From Gordionus sp. m RMFG-2023 (lineage: Eukaryota; Nematomorpha; Gordioida; Chordodea; Parachordodidae), in assembly GCF_954871325.1 (NCBI RefSeq), contig NC_088775.1:73881561-73945560 (forward strand): DNA of 64,000 bases, in the 5' to 3' direction. The translations under genes and the position numbers were made by a program. Under the pieces are notes generated by a model. The model did no database searches. It worked only from the letters and a program-made list of their open reading frames with translations, and had not been told where the DNA came from. Positions 37,901-49,900 of the stretch are shown here, piece by piece; position 1 is the stretch's first letter; every line of letters begins with the position of its first letter.

Positions 37901-40900
37901 GATTAGAGTGGTGATGAGAAGAAATAGACTGAGGTGGTTTAGTGATATTGAAGGAAAGATAATTGGGTGAAGAGATGCACCTTGATGGAAGTTGGGGGAT
38001 CAGGACCTTGAGGACACAAGATTAGTAAAGGTAATAACAGATGATATGAGAAACGAATCTTACTGAAGAAAGAGGATTAGAGGACAAACTGACTTACCTG
38101 GGTAAACCTAAAAAACCAACATTAAATGAAGATAATCCTTCTTGTGTGTCCAGAGAATATATGTAGTTTTTAACTATTTTAAAGAAATTCTGCTTAGCTT
38201 TGATAAAAACATCAATTGAGCCGATTATTAAAAAACGGTGAAATCAAGATTTTACCCAACAAATATTAACTAAGCCTCCCGGTTTCGCTAAATGATGGTA
38301 GAAAGGTGTGGCCCACTTTTGGCAAAATCTTGAGGAGGTAATTTTTTTGTAAAAATCTTGATTTAAACATTTTTTAAAAAATCTAGTAAATCTAGATTTT
38401 TAACATTATATCCAACTTCTTAAACAAAATAACATATATTGCCTGAGAACAAAAAAGTTATTATAATTTGCATATTAAGGGAAACATGTATGATCTAATC
38501 TATTAAAATATTTGCCAAAAAATTTAAAATAAATAGTACTTCAATGATCATGTAGTTTAAAGGGATCTTGTTTTTCATTCGATAACTGAGTAATTGTGCC
38601 GCACTGATTAAAATTGTTTTTGATTTTAAAAGATATGCATGTATTAAAAATGAATCTTAAATTTGAATAATAAAAACAAATAAAATTTGCATATTAGTGG
38701 TTGGTGTGCGCTATGGGAAAAATTTATTAGCAAAATTATTTTATAGATAGAAAAAAAATAATTATGGGTCTGGCCAAAAAACCTTTTAAGTAATTTATAC
38801 AAGCCAGTTTGTGCTGGCGGATTTCCATACATATTAGTTAGCTAATTTCTAATTATAATTTAGTGCTAAAATTAGTATTTTATCCTACCTTTATAAAAAA
38901 ATCCCAAACATATATAAGCACATGTTGGTATATACCATTGTTTTCTATCTTTAAAATTAGCCTTAATGATGGAATGCATATCTCTTGCTATCAACCATTT
39001 GTCTATTGAATTGACTTTGGGCCAATTGTACCCCTGAGTGAAGAATATGAAAAGATATATAAAATTTATATATAATACTGAATCATCATTCCATAAAATG
39101 GTGATAATAAATTTTGATAAATTAATCAAGTATAAGTGATAAATACAATAAATAAATATATAATACAAAAAGACAGACAACATGTAGTTTGGTTAAATTA
39201 GTTTATTAGTTGTCCCTTATTTGATAAGTCAAAAAAGGTACATGTCATCTTCACCACTGCATTTTTTTCAAAATACGTTTTTTTGAATTAATGGGTTAAT
39301 CTAAAAGTCAGCTATCATCTAAAAAATTGTGTAATAACCAATAAAAATCAGTTTTGCTATCAAATAATATAACCACATATTTAAACCAAAAAATAAACAA
39401 GTCATCAAAACCTAGTAACTGTTCATTTCAAAACTTATTTTATATTTTTTTGAAATTTTAATCAAATTTTACATAATCAAAATGTCGTAAGATCTTTTTT
39501 AAAAATAAAACCAAATTATTGTATTACATAACGGAAGATGTAACCTGAGGTATTGTTTTGTTAAAAAAAATTATTTTTGCTATCAGAAGACTTGAAATTT
39601 TTATATTGATGATATAATTTATACATTCACTTATCTAATACCCATTTTATATTATAAATTTTAGAACAGATTTGCTAATAATCTGCATATCTTAGAATGC
39701 AATTAATCCTATGGATATTGATGTAAATAATAAAAATGAAACAGGGGTAGGACAAGAAAATTACCAAAACTCAATTTTTGAAGAATTTGACCGAATGGAT
39801 TGGAATTTATGGAAAATTTTCGTGAATTCCCTTGATAATTATAATTTAATCTAACATAAGAAAGTAGGCGTAAAGCCACCTGGATCATTATTTAAAGAAG
39901 AATTAAGGGGATTTTATGTATAATCATTTTTTTATCTTCACATCTTTCTTTCAATTTCCTTCCTGGACTTCCATTTTATTTATATTTTATTATGTAAATT
40001 TATATAATAGAAAAACTTTGTTTACTTTATAACAATTTTATCAAGTAATTATTTTGTAGTGTAAATAATATATTTTATTATAAACAATATCAAGGCTATG
40101 ATTTTTTTGGGAAGTAAATTTAAATTAATCAAAAGTGTCAGTGTTTTGCAAATATATCTTTTTATTATAAGTTATCAAATATATTCTCATCATCAAATCA
40201 AAAAAATAGTTATTTTATTTTTAAATTGCAAATCTTAGTTTTTTTTAAAAATTTATTAAACTAACTTATAAATTTTGTTTATATATTTTTTAGTAAATAA
40301 ATAAAAGATATTTTGTTAGAGTATTATAATGTAACTAAAGGGGATTCTGAGTGCAAAACCTGCCACATAATAAAAGATTCACACACCTGGAAAAATATTT
40401 AAGAAGACATCATTCTATAATCTTTGAGGAATACATAAATATAAAAATCAATTTTTGGAAGAAGACACTGTTACAAAGTCTACTGTCAGTATTGTAAAGA
40501 AGGATGAAAATAATAATGAAAAATTTTGATTTAATAAAGCATTCATATTGTAATGCCTGAAGAGAATTTGATGAATGCTTTAGTTGAGTTAGTTACAATA
40601 AATGGAAGACCTTTCAATATTATTGAGGATTCTGGTTTAAAAATTTTTATTAATCCTAATAGTAAGGCAATTGGAATTTGAGATCTGCAAAAGTAGACCC
40701 AGAATGAAACTATTTGTTTTAAAAAAAATCGGGTTCGGGCTGTGTTGAACTTAATATTTTTTAGAAAATTCGGGCCTGATGGGTCGGGCTTTAGATTTTT
40801 TTTTAAATATATTTAAATTTATCAATTTTATGTTGAATTTTTTATGTAAAATAAAAATATTTGATTTTATTTATAAAAACTAGACGCCATATAACATATA

Positions 40901-43900
40901 TCGCTTATTTTGAGTAATTATAATTAATTTCTATATTTAAATAAATTTGGGCAAGGCAGGTAAATTTTTTTTAAAAAAATCCGGATTCGGGCTGGGCTGG
41001 ACAAAACTTTTTTTTTAATTTCGGGCCAGGCCAGGCTTGAAAAATTAGGCCCAATGCTAATTAGAATATCAATATACAGTTTTAAAATTAAAGACCTATA
41101 AGTTAATTAATCGAAAAAAATACAAGCAAAATAATAAAAGAAACAAACAATAAATTAATTTCATTAAAAATTGATTCCGTAAAAATATTAGGGAGAAATA
41201 TTCTAGGAATAAATATACAGTTTATAAAATGAAATTATATAATTTGAGAAATGTAGCTATGAAGGAGATTGAAGAAAGTTAGTGTTGTTAAAACGCCGCG
41301 ATTCGCGACCCCGACCCAAAGCTCGGGTCGTTTTATTCGACTCCGACTCAATGTTTGGGTCGTTTTTTTCGACTTCGACCCGAGTTCAAGCCGAAAAAAA
41401 CGACTTCAACCCAAAATATGGGTCGTTTTTTCGACTTCGACCCAAGTCCAAGCCGAAAAAAACGACCTCGACCCAAAATATGGGTCGTTTTTTACGACTC
41501 CGACTCAAAATTTGGGTTGTATTTTTCGACTCAAACTTGAAGTTTGGGTCGTATTTTTCGACTCCAACTTGAAGTTTAGATCGTATTTTTCAACTCCAAC
41601 TTAAAGTTTGGGTCGTTTTTCTGACTCAGACTCAAACATCGGGTCGTTTTATTCAATCCGACCCAAAATATGGATCGTTTTTTTTAAAGACGCCTTAAAG
41701 TTAGGGTTGCTTTTTTTCACCTAACCAAATATCTAGATCATTTTTTTCGACCAAAAGTCAAATAACATTTAGTAGATATTAATATTATAGGCGGGAAAGT
41801 TTCTTAAAGCTTATTTAAATTATAACTCTCTGGATTAACTATTCCATCAAAGTTATTTTTTAAAATTTTTAAGTAAAGATGTACCATAGAAAAGAGCCAT
41901 TTGTTATGATGGTTATTTTTGAACTTTTTTAAATGAAATAGATAAAAATATATATTGTAGACATGTTAAATCAAAATTTCAGTGAAGATGTACCATAGAT
42001 AGGTGACAATTGTCATAATCGCTATTTTTGAACTTTTTCAAATTTTTTTAAAGGAAATAGCTAAAAATATATTTTCTAAACATCTTAAATTTAAAATTCA
42101 GTGAGGATGTATCATAGATAGGTGACAATTGTCATAATCGTTATTTTTGAACTTTTTTCAATTTTTTTAAAGGAAATAGCTAAAAATATATATTCTAAAC
42201 ATGTTAAATTTAAAATTCAGTGAGGATGTATCATAGATAGGTGACAATTGTCATAATCGCTATTTTTGAACTTTTTCAAATTTTTTTAAAGGAAATAACT
42301 AAAAATATATATTCTAAACATGTTAAATTAAAAATTCAGTGAGGATGTATCATAGATAGGTGACAATTGTCATAATCTTTATTTTTGAACTTTTTTCAAT
42401 TTTTTTAAAGGAAATAGCTAAAAATATATATTCTAAACATGTTAAATTAAAAATTCAGTGAGGATGTATCATAGATAGGTGACAATTGTCATAATCGCTA
42501 TTTTTGAACTTTTTCAAATTTTTTTAAAGGAAATAGCTAAAAAAATATATCCTAAACATGTTAAATTAAAATATCAGTGAGGATGTATCATAAATAAGGG
42601 ACAAAAAATGGTTATTATATATACGAGTAGTTAGGTACATAATAATTTTTAAGTGATAAAATGAGATGCTAATATATTTCTTGTAATTTTAATTTATAAT
42701 AAAATTCTTAAATATGTTATTGTCATAGACTGGGTTAGAAAATCAACTATCACATAAACTCCTATGTTTTATTCATATTATATTTTTAAGTTTGAGGATA
42801 TTAAAATATTTCCTCTTTGAAGTTACTAGTTAGGATAAAATTTACTTGGCACATCTTACAATGATATTTATACCTTGTTTTTTTTTTCGAGAATAAATTT
42901 TATGCGATATCTCATGAAGGAAATTACATATCGTTGTACAGAGAATTAACTTTGTATATATTATCTTCACCCATTTCTTTTATATCAATCTCTATCGATG
43001 ACATTTTAAATTATATTGGAAACTAGATTGTGTAGATTTCTAAATATTAATTTTTAATAAGATGCTAGAATTAATTATAGATATATCTTAATAATTTGTA
43101 TATGCATTTATTATTTAAAATCTCTCGTTTTAACCCTATTTAGCAAGAAAAATATTGACTAATCCTGAAAATTGGACAACTTTTATTAATAAAATTTATG
43201 TTACTCTTTAAAATTAAATTATAATTTTAAAAACAAAAAATGAATAAAAAAAAATTAAAATTTAATTTGGCTACCCTCAAAAATAATAAAAAAATTTGGA
43301 AAGTTAAAAAAAATGATTATTAATCATATCCCTATCCCTAACAATGAAGAAAAGAAAAAATCTCAACAAATTTGCCGTCTAGCTGGCACCACGCCAAGTA
43401 AAATAAAATATCTTTTTTAATTTTAGAATTTAAATAGTCACTTCACTTCCATATGGAATTTATAAACTAATAAAACAATAAAAATTTTTTATAAGTATTT
43501 GCGATTCCGGATGCATTTTTTTAATATAAAATATGAATTTTTTTAAATATAATTTAGTAATTTTGGAGAGCCATATTTTTCAAAAATGTAGTGTTAAGTC
43601 GAGTTTTTTTAAGTCGTACTGTAATTCTTAGCGTTTTTCGTACTTTTGCATGATGGCTAAAGATTTTTTGTCGCAGCAAAGTACATCCGTTGAGAGTGAG
43701 CGTGTCTTCTCAAGAGGGGTGGACACCGTAACAAAGAAAAGAAATCGCATGGCCTCCGAAACACTTAAACAGTGTTTATGTTTAAATTCATGGGATATCA
43801 ATATCATGAGTAATAAATTTTATATATAATTTTTATATCTATATATATTGTTAAATTAAATTTTTTGTACATTAATAAATATATATAATTTAAATAAAAA

Positions 43901-46900
43901 TATTTAAACTATAAATGTATCAAATATTTTAGATGTTTTGAGCTTAGTATTCTTGTTTCAGGCTGTTGTTTTTTATGAATACTGTAGAATATTAGTGTTT
44001 TAATATTATTTGACTTTAAATTGATAACTAAAATAGTTTTTGATATTAAGATATAGAATTTTGAACACTTGAGAAAAATTACACATTAAAATTGATACTG
44101 GGATTAACTTTGAACCATGTTATAAAGCGCTTACTTTTTTTCAGGCGTTAATTATTCACTATTTTATTAAGAAGAATATTATGAGAGCAATTTTTCTCAT
44201 AGATTATATAAAGGTATAGATATCTATTATCAATTTCAGGATTAGTCAATATTTTTCTTGCTAAATAGGCTTAAAACGAGAGATTTTAAATAATAAATGC
44301 ATATACAAATTATTAAGATATATCTATAATTAATTATAGCATCTTAATCTTTTAAATTAATATTTAGAAATCTACACAATCTAGTTTCCAATATAATTTA
44401 AAATGTCATCGATAGAGATTGATAAAAAAGTTATGGGTGCAGATAATATATACAAAGTTATTTCTCTGTACAATGATATGTAATTTCCTTCATGAGATAT
44501 CGCATAAAATTTATTCTCGAAAAAAAAACAAGTATAAATATCATTGTAAGATGTGCCAAGTAAATTTTATCCTAACTAGTAACTTCAAAGAGGAAATATT
44601 TTTATATCCTCAAACTTAAAAATATAATATGAATAAAACATAGATGAGTTTATGTGATAGTTGATTTTCTAACCCAGTCTATGACAATAACATATTTAAA
44701 AATTTTATTATAAATTAAAATTACAAGAAATATATTAGCATCTTATTTTATCACTTAAAGATTATTATGTACCTAACTACTCGTATAAATAATAACCATT
44801 TTTTGTCTCTTATCTGTGATACATCCTCACTGATATTTTAATTTAACATGTTTAGGATATATTTTTTTAGCTATTTCCTTTAAAAAAATTTGAAAAAGTT
44901 CAAAAATAGCGATTATGACAATTGTCACCTATCTATGATACATCCTCACTGAATTTTTAATTTAACATGTTTAGAATATATATTTTTAGCTATTTCCTAA
45001 AAAATTGAAAAAAGTTCAAAAATAGCGATTATGACAATTGTCACCTATCTATGATACATCCTCACTGAATTTTTAATTTAACATGTTAGAATATATATTT
45101 TTAGCTATTTCCTTTAAAAAAATTGAAAAAAGTTCAAAAATAAATATTATGACAATTGTCACCTATCTATGATACATCCTCACTGAATTTTTAATTTAAC
45201 ATGTTTAGAATATATATTTTTAGCTATTTCCTTTAAAAAAATTAAAAAAGGTTCAAAAATAACGAATATGACAATTGTCACCTATCTATGATACATCCTC
45301 ACTGATTTAATTTAACATGTTTCGAATATATATTTTTAGCTATTTCCTTTAGAAAAATTTGAAAAAGTTCAAAAATAGCGATTATGACAATTGTCACCTA
45401 TCTATGATACATCCTAACTGAATTTTAAATTTAACATGTTTAGAATATATATTTTTAGCTATTTCCTTTAAAAAAATTGAAAAAAGTTTAAAAATAACGA
45501 TTATGACAATTGTCAACTATCTATGATACATCCTCACTGAATTTTTAATTTAACATGTTTAGAATATATATTTTTAGCCATTTCCTTTAAAAAAATTTGA
45601 AAAAGTTCAAAAATAGCGATTTTGACAATTGTCACCTATATATGATATATCCTCACTGAATTTTAAATTTAACATGTTTAGAATATATATTTTTAGCTAT
45701 TTCCTTTAAAAAAATTGAAAAAAGTTCAAAAATAACGATTATGACAATTGTCACCTATCTATGATACATCCTCACTGAATTTTTAATTTAACATGTTCAG
45801 AATATATATTTTTAGCAATTTGCTCTAAAAAAACTCAAAAAAGTTCAAAAATGTCGATTATGACAATTGTCACTTATCTATGGTACATCTTCACTGAAAT
45901 TTTGATATAACATGTCTACAATATATATTTTTATCTATTTCATATAAAAAAGTTCAAAAATAACCATCATAACAAATGGCTCTTTTCTATGGTACATCTT
46001 TACTTAAAAATTTTAAAAAATAACTATGATGGAATAGTTAAATCAGAGCGTTATAATTTAAAGAAGCTTTAAGAAACTTTCCCGCCTATAATATAAATAT
46101 CTACTAAATGTTATTTGACTTTTGGTCGAAAAAAATGATCTAGATATTTGGTTAGGTGAAAAAAAGCAACCCTAACTTTAAGGCGTCTTTAAAAAAAACG
46201 ATCCATATTTTGGGTCGGATTGAATAAAACGACCCGATGTTTGAGTCTGAGTCAGAAAAACGACCCAAACTTTGAGTTGGAGTCGAAAAATACGATCTAA
46301 ACTTCAAGTTGTAGTCGAAAAATACGACCCAAACTTCAAGTTTGAGTCGAATAATACGACCCAAACTTCAAGTTGGAGTCGAAAAATACGACCCTAACTT
46401 CAAGTTTGAGTCTAAAATAGGACCCAAACTTCAAGTTTGAGTCTAAAATAGGACCCAAACTTCAAGTTTGAGTCGAAAAATACGACCCAAATTTCAAGTT
46501 TGAGTCGAAAAATACAACCCAAATTTTGAGTCGGAGTCGTAAAAAACGACCCATATTTTGGGTCGAGGTCGTTTTTTTCGGCTTGGATTTGGGTCGGAGT
46601 CGAAAAAAACGACCCATATTTTGGGTCGAAGTCGTTTTTTTCGGCTTGAACTCGGGTCGAAGTCGTAAAAAACGACCAAAACTTTGAGTTGGAGTCGAAA
46701 AAAACGACCCAAAATTTGGGTGAGCTCTGTTCGAGCCGACTCGGCTAAGCCGATTAACAACACTAAAGAAAGTACAACTATAAAAAGAATGCATTGCAAA
46801 ATATTTAAGAACTCTCACAATTGCAAGAATATTAAAATAAATGAAAAGGTCAATGGCAATATTAGATCAAGTTTTATTGAGTATTGAGCAAATACAGATG

Positions 46901-49900
46901 GCTAAAGACTATCTAAAGAATTTATAGCATACATAAAACTCCATTATTTACAACATATTGGAGGCTATGACAATACCTGGTTGTAGATAATAATGATAGC
47001 AACATTGATGATCTTGAAATCTTACTTTTAGATAGAGAAAAAAAATCTAATTATCATCATATAGAAAAGAGAAACAAAAAACATCTTTAATAAAAAAGTT
47101 CTCAGAAGTTAAGAAAATAAATAAGGATACAAATATTTTAAAATTCTGGGATGAAAATTCCTTAATATACCCCGAATTATATATTTTATATAGAATCGTC
47201 ATGGCTGTACCAGTGACAGTACAACATTTATGTATTATAAAGATAACTATCTATTTTAGGTCAGTGTAGAACGTGTGTTTTCTTCTTTAAAATATATATT
47301 GTCTAATTTACGTGGATCTCAAGATATTTTAGAAGATATTATGAATATGCGATTGAATAAAACATTTAAAATTCATTTAAAAATTTTTTATTTATAAATT
47401 ATGAATGTGTATATATGAAGTATAATAATAAATGAATGAAAAAAGGTCTTATTTTGAAACATTTTTTTATGTTCTCTAAACCCTGAATACGAATTATATC
47501 AAAATGTTATAAAAATAGATACCGATACCTCTAAAATAGTATCTAAATACATCTCCTTTATATGAGATTGTATCTAGATACATCTCCTTTTTATGAGATT
47601 GTATCTAGATAGAGATGCGACATTTTTTATTGTAACTTCTCTGGTAATTTGTTAATGAATATTACAATTTTGAGTAAAAAATTAATATAAAAATTAAAGA
47701 TTAACCTCTGGTATATCGATCTGCTCGAACAAACAAAATTCTATGGTAGGTATAGGATAAGAATTGTGAGGATTGTGAATGGGAGGTATTATTGTGGGTA
47801 AACTATGCTGCAATGCTTGAGAAAGTTCGTGTTCAAAGGTCACATATGGTGGAACATTTAATAGAAAAGTGGGATTGAAGGTATCATTATTATCGTCATC
47901 CTCGTTTAGCAAAGAAGAGTCATGGTCAAATGGTAGGGGGCGTTCTTTTTTAGATTTGGGTAGTTCTCTGGAAGTCGAGGAGTGATGAGTGGCACAAGAT
48001 AAAAGTAGCTTTTTCAGAATTGACCATAAATTGTCCAAGCTCTTTATAAATAAAAATGATGAAGTAAATTCAAGGATTACTTTTCTGCCTATATGCATTT
48101 TAATCTATATGAAACAGGAACTAGCAGGCATGGATTCAAAACCGATCCTTATGACTGGTATTTTTTATCGAACCTTAACCTTTAAATAATTTTCTATCCA
48201 AACTTGAACTGCCCACTAAAAATTCTAAAGAACTCATGATTTTTTATTATAAAATAATGTGAAGCTAGGTGTATAATACAGCAAAAATTAATGCCAGTAT
48301 CCATGGTAGTCCAAACAGTATTGGGTAACCACAATTGGTAATGTTTAGTTTATATTCCCAAGTTGCCCCTTACCATAGTTTCACCAAGAACGTCCTTGTT
48401 TAATATCATAAATTAACAATAGTTTTGGTCTGCAAAATTTTCATATAATATTGTATTCCAATTAGAGGTCAGCAATGGGTGAGTTTTTAGCCAAACTTCC
48501 CTCTTGTTAGTTGGGAATTTTCTTAACCTACCCACTTATTTTATCGCAATTTATCTATAAATTATGTTTAACCTGTCAGCCCACCTAATGTTTAAAAATT
48601 ATTTTAAAGGCTGGTGGCTCTTTATTTATTTGTTTTGATGCATTTTTAATTAAACGTATATAATATGCAATATTATGAAATAAAAATATTATTTTTAATA
48701 AATTGAAGTCTGTTCTGCTCATTTCACCTGAAAAATATTAAAAATTCACCTGCCCACACCCATCCATTATTTAAACCCACCCAGTGTTGAAAATATTTTA
48801 GAAACCCTAACCACGCCCATCCCAAGTATGGGTTGGTGTGGGCAATGCAGACCTCTAATTCCAATTACCCATACATGTGCACCCATATCATAATCAAATT
48901 TAATAGGTACTCCTGATACAAAACATTGAAATGAGATATGAATTCTTCCACAATGTAAACAGCCATTGTTCCTATATGTATTATTATCAACATTGTTATT
49001 ATTATTGTAATAATTAAATCTCCCTTTTCTTTTATAATGTGGGTACTTTTGATTAAAAGGATTTCCTTGATGATTATTCTCCAATTGCTCTTTATGTTTA
49101 TTACCCTTTTTTTACCTTCATATTTGTAATATTGTCATCAGTTTCTTCCATTTTCAAATATAAAACTTGTTGAAACTTACCCTTTCTCTCAGCTCATGAT
49201 TCCATGTGGGAATTTGGTGTATATCTTTCTCAATGTTGTCATTTATATTCCTGCAAACAACTGATTTTCTAATCTCCAATCAAGGTATGATTCAAACTTA
49301 TATTCTTGTGGCACTTTTTTTTAAGACACCTTGAAAATTCTGTTTCACAATTCCCCAATTTCTATGGGTCTAGCTTCCCTACCTATATCATCATACTTTA
49401 GTTCTTTCAAAATTCCTGGATATATAAGACTTCATCTCTGGCAAATTACCAATCCTCATGTAGGCAAATAATACAATTTTATTGGTGTTTTTATCTACCA
49501 ATATTCCTCTTATCTCCAAAAAATCCTCCATATATTCAATATATCCTTAAAAATTGTTTTATTGACCAAAATTATCAAATTTTACTTGGATAATTATTGC
49601 TTCAAAATTCTTTTTTTACTTGAATACCATTCATTTTACTTAAAATATTAATTTATTTCTTATTCATTAAATCTTTGATTCATAACTTTTGTCAATTACA
49701 GTAGTTGGTTTTTTTTCTTTATTCATAGTAATTATATACTCATTCATCACTATTAAAATAAATAAATATACTTTTTTTATTGCATATCACAAACATAATC
49801 ATAATATATATAATAATCAGATAATTATTGAATAATAATCTTATATAGCATTAATCACAGTTCAAGGTTTTGGTTCACAGCCCTATGCTACCATTTTTAT

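Larger units (their letters stand above)
41280..46765. mobile_element. 5.5-kb hAT-derived foldback element
   Basis: Giant inverted-repeat element. It begins TAGTGTTGTTAA and ends TTAACAACACTA, with a perfect 8-bp duplication AAGAAAGT (41272-41279 and 46766-46773). The left arm is about 1.9 kb (to about 43178) and the right arm about 2.5 kb (from about 44230). From outside in, the arms hold a GGGTCG minisatellite, a unique strip (GGCGGGAAAGTTTCTTAAAGC), an array of about 119-bp repeats, and about 500 bp of unique sequence. The 1.05-kb centre keeps the last coding block of a hAT transposase. Duplication length, terminus and centre all point to the hAT superfamily. It interrupts hAT-1 copy b inside NCBP1 intron 10. 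Confidence 0.88.
40320..47390 (+). pseudogene. hAT-1 transposase, BED finger to dimerisation region
   Basis: 40320-40680 encodes a BED-type zinc finger ([13 protein letters not shown] and [10 protein letters not shown]) and [16 protein letters not shown], the usual hAT N-terminus. 41160-41279 continues with LISLKIDS and [10 protein letters not shown]. After the foldback the coding resumes at 46774 ([12 protein letters not shown]), runs into the equivalents of copy a with stops and deletions, and ends after a 41-nt intron at 47219-47259 with [20 protein letters not shown]. Not functional. Confidence 0.7.
40310..47490 (+). mobile_element. hAT-1 copy b with nested insertions
   Basis: A second copy of the family at 1-1208, inserted in NCBP1 intron 10 opposite to the gene. 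It contains the transposase N-terminus (40.32-41.28 kb) and C-terminus (46.77-47.39 kb), interrupted by a MITE near 40.68-41.06 kb and by the 5486-bp foldback element. The 3' tail matches copy a until about 47485, where the terminal repeat is missing. Confidence 0.75.

Noticed and set aside
38644-38832. 62-codon minus-strand ORF between NCBP1 exons 11 and 12
   Set aside because: Lies wholly in a 332-nt intron whose flanking exons already join in phase; no similarity to CBP80.
39718-39861. 47-codon plus-strand [15 protein letters not shown]...
   Set aside because: Plausible composition but no family resemblance, splice context or repeat copy; noted only as a possible first exon of hAT-1 copy b.
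41269-41604. Three overlapping plus-strand ORFs of 61-111 codons
   Set aside because: They translate a short tandem repeat in different frames; the open frames follow from unit composition. The mirrored ORFs at 46152-46818 have the same cause.
41885-45990. CRISPR array
   Set aside because: Repeats of 119 bp are contiguous without unique spacers, and the context is a eukaryotic gene intron.
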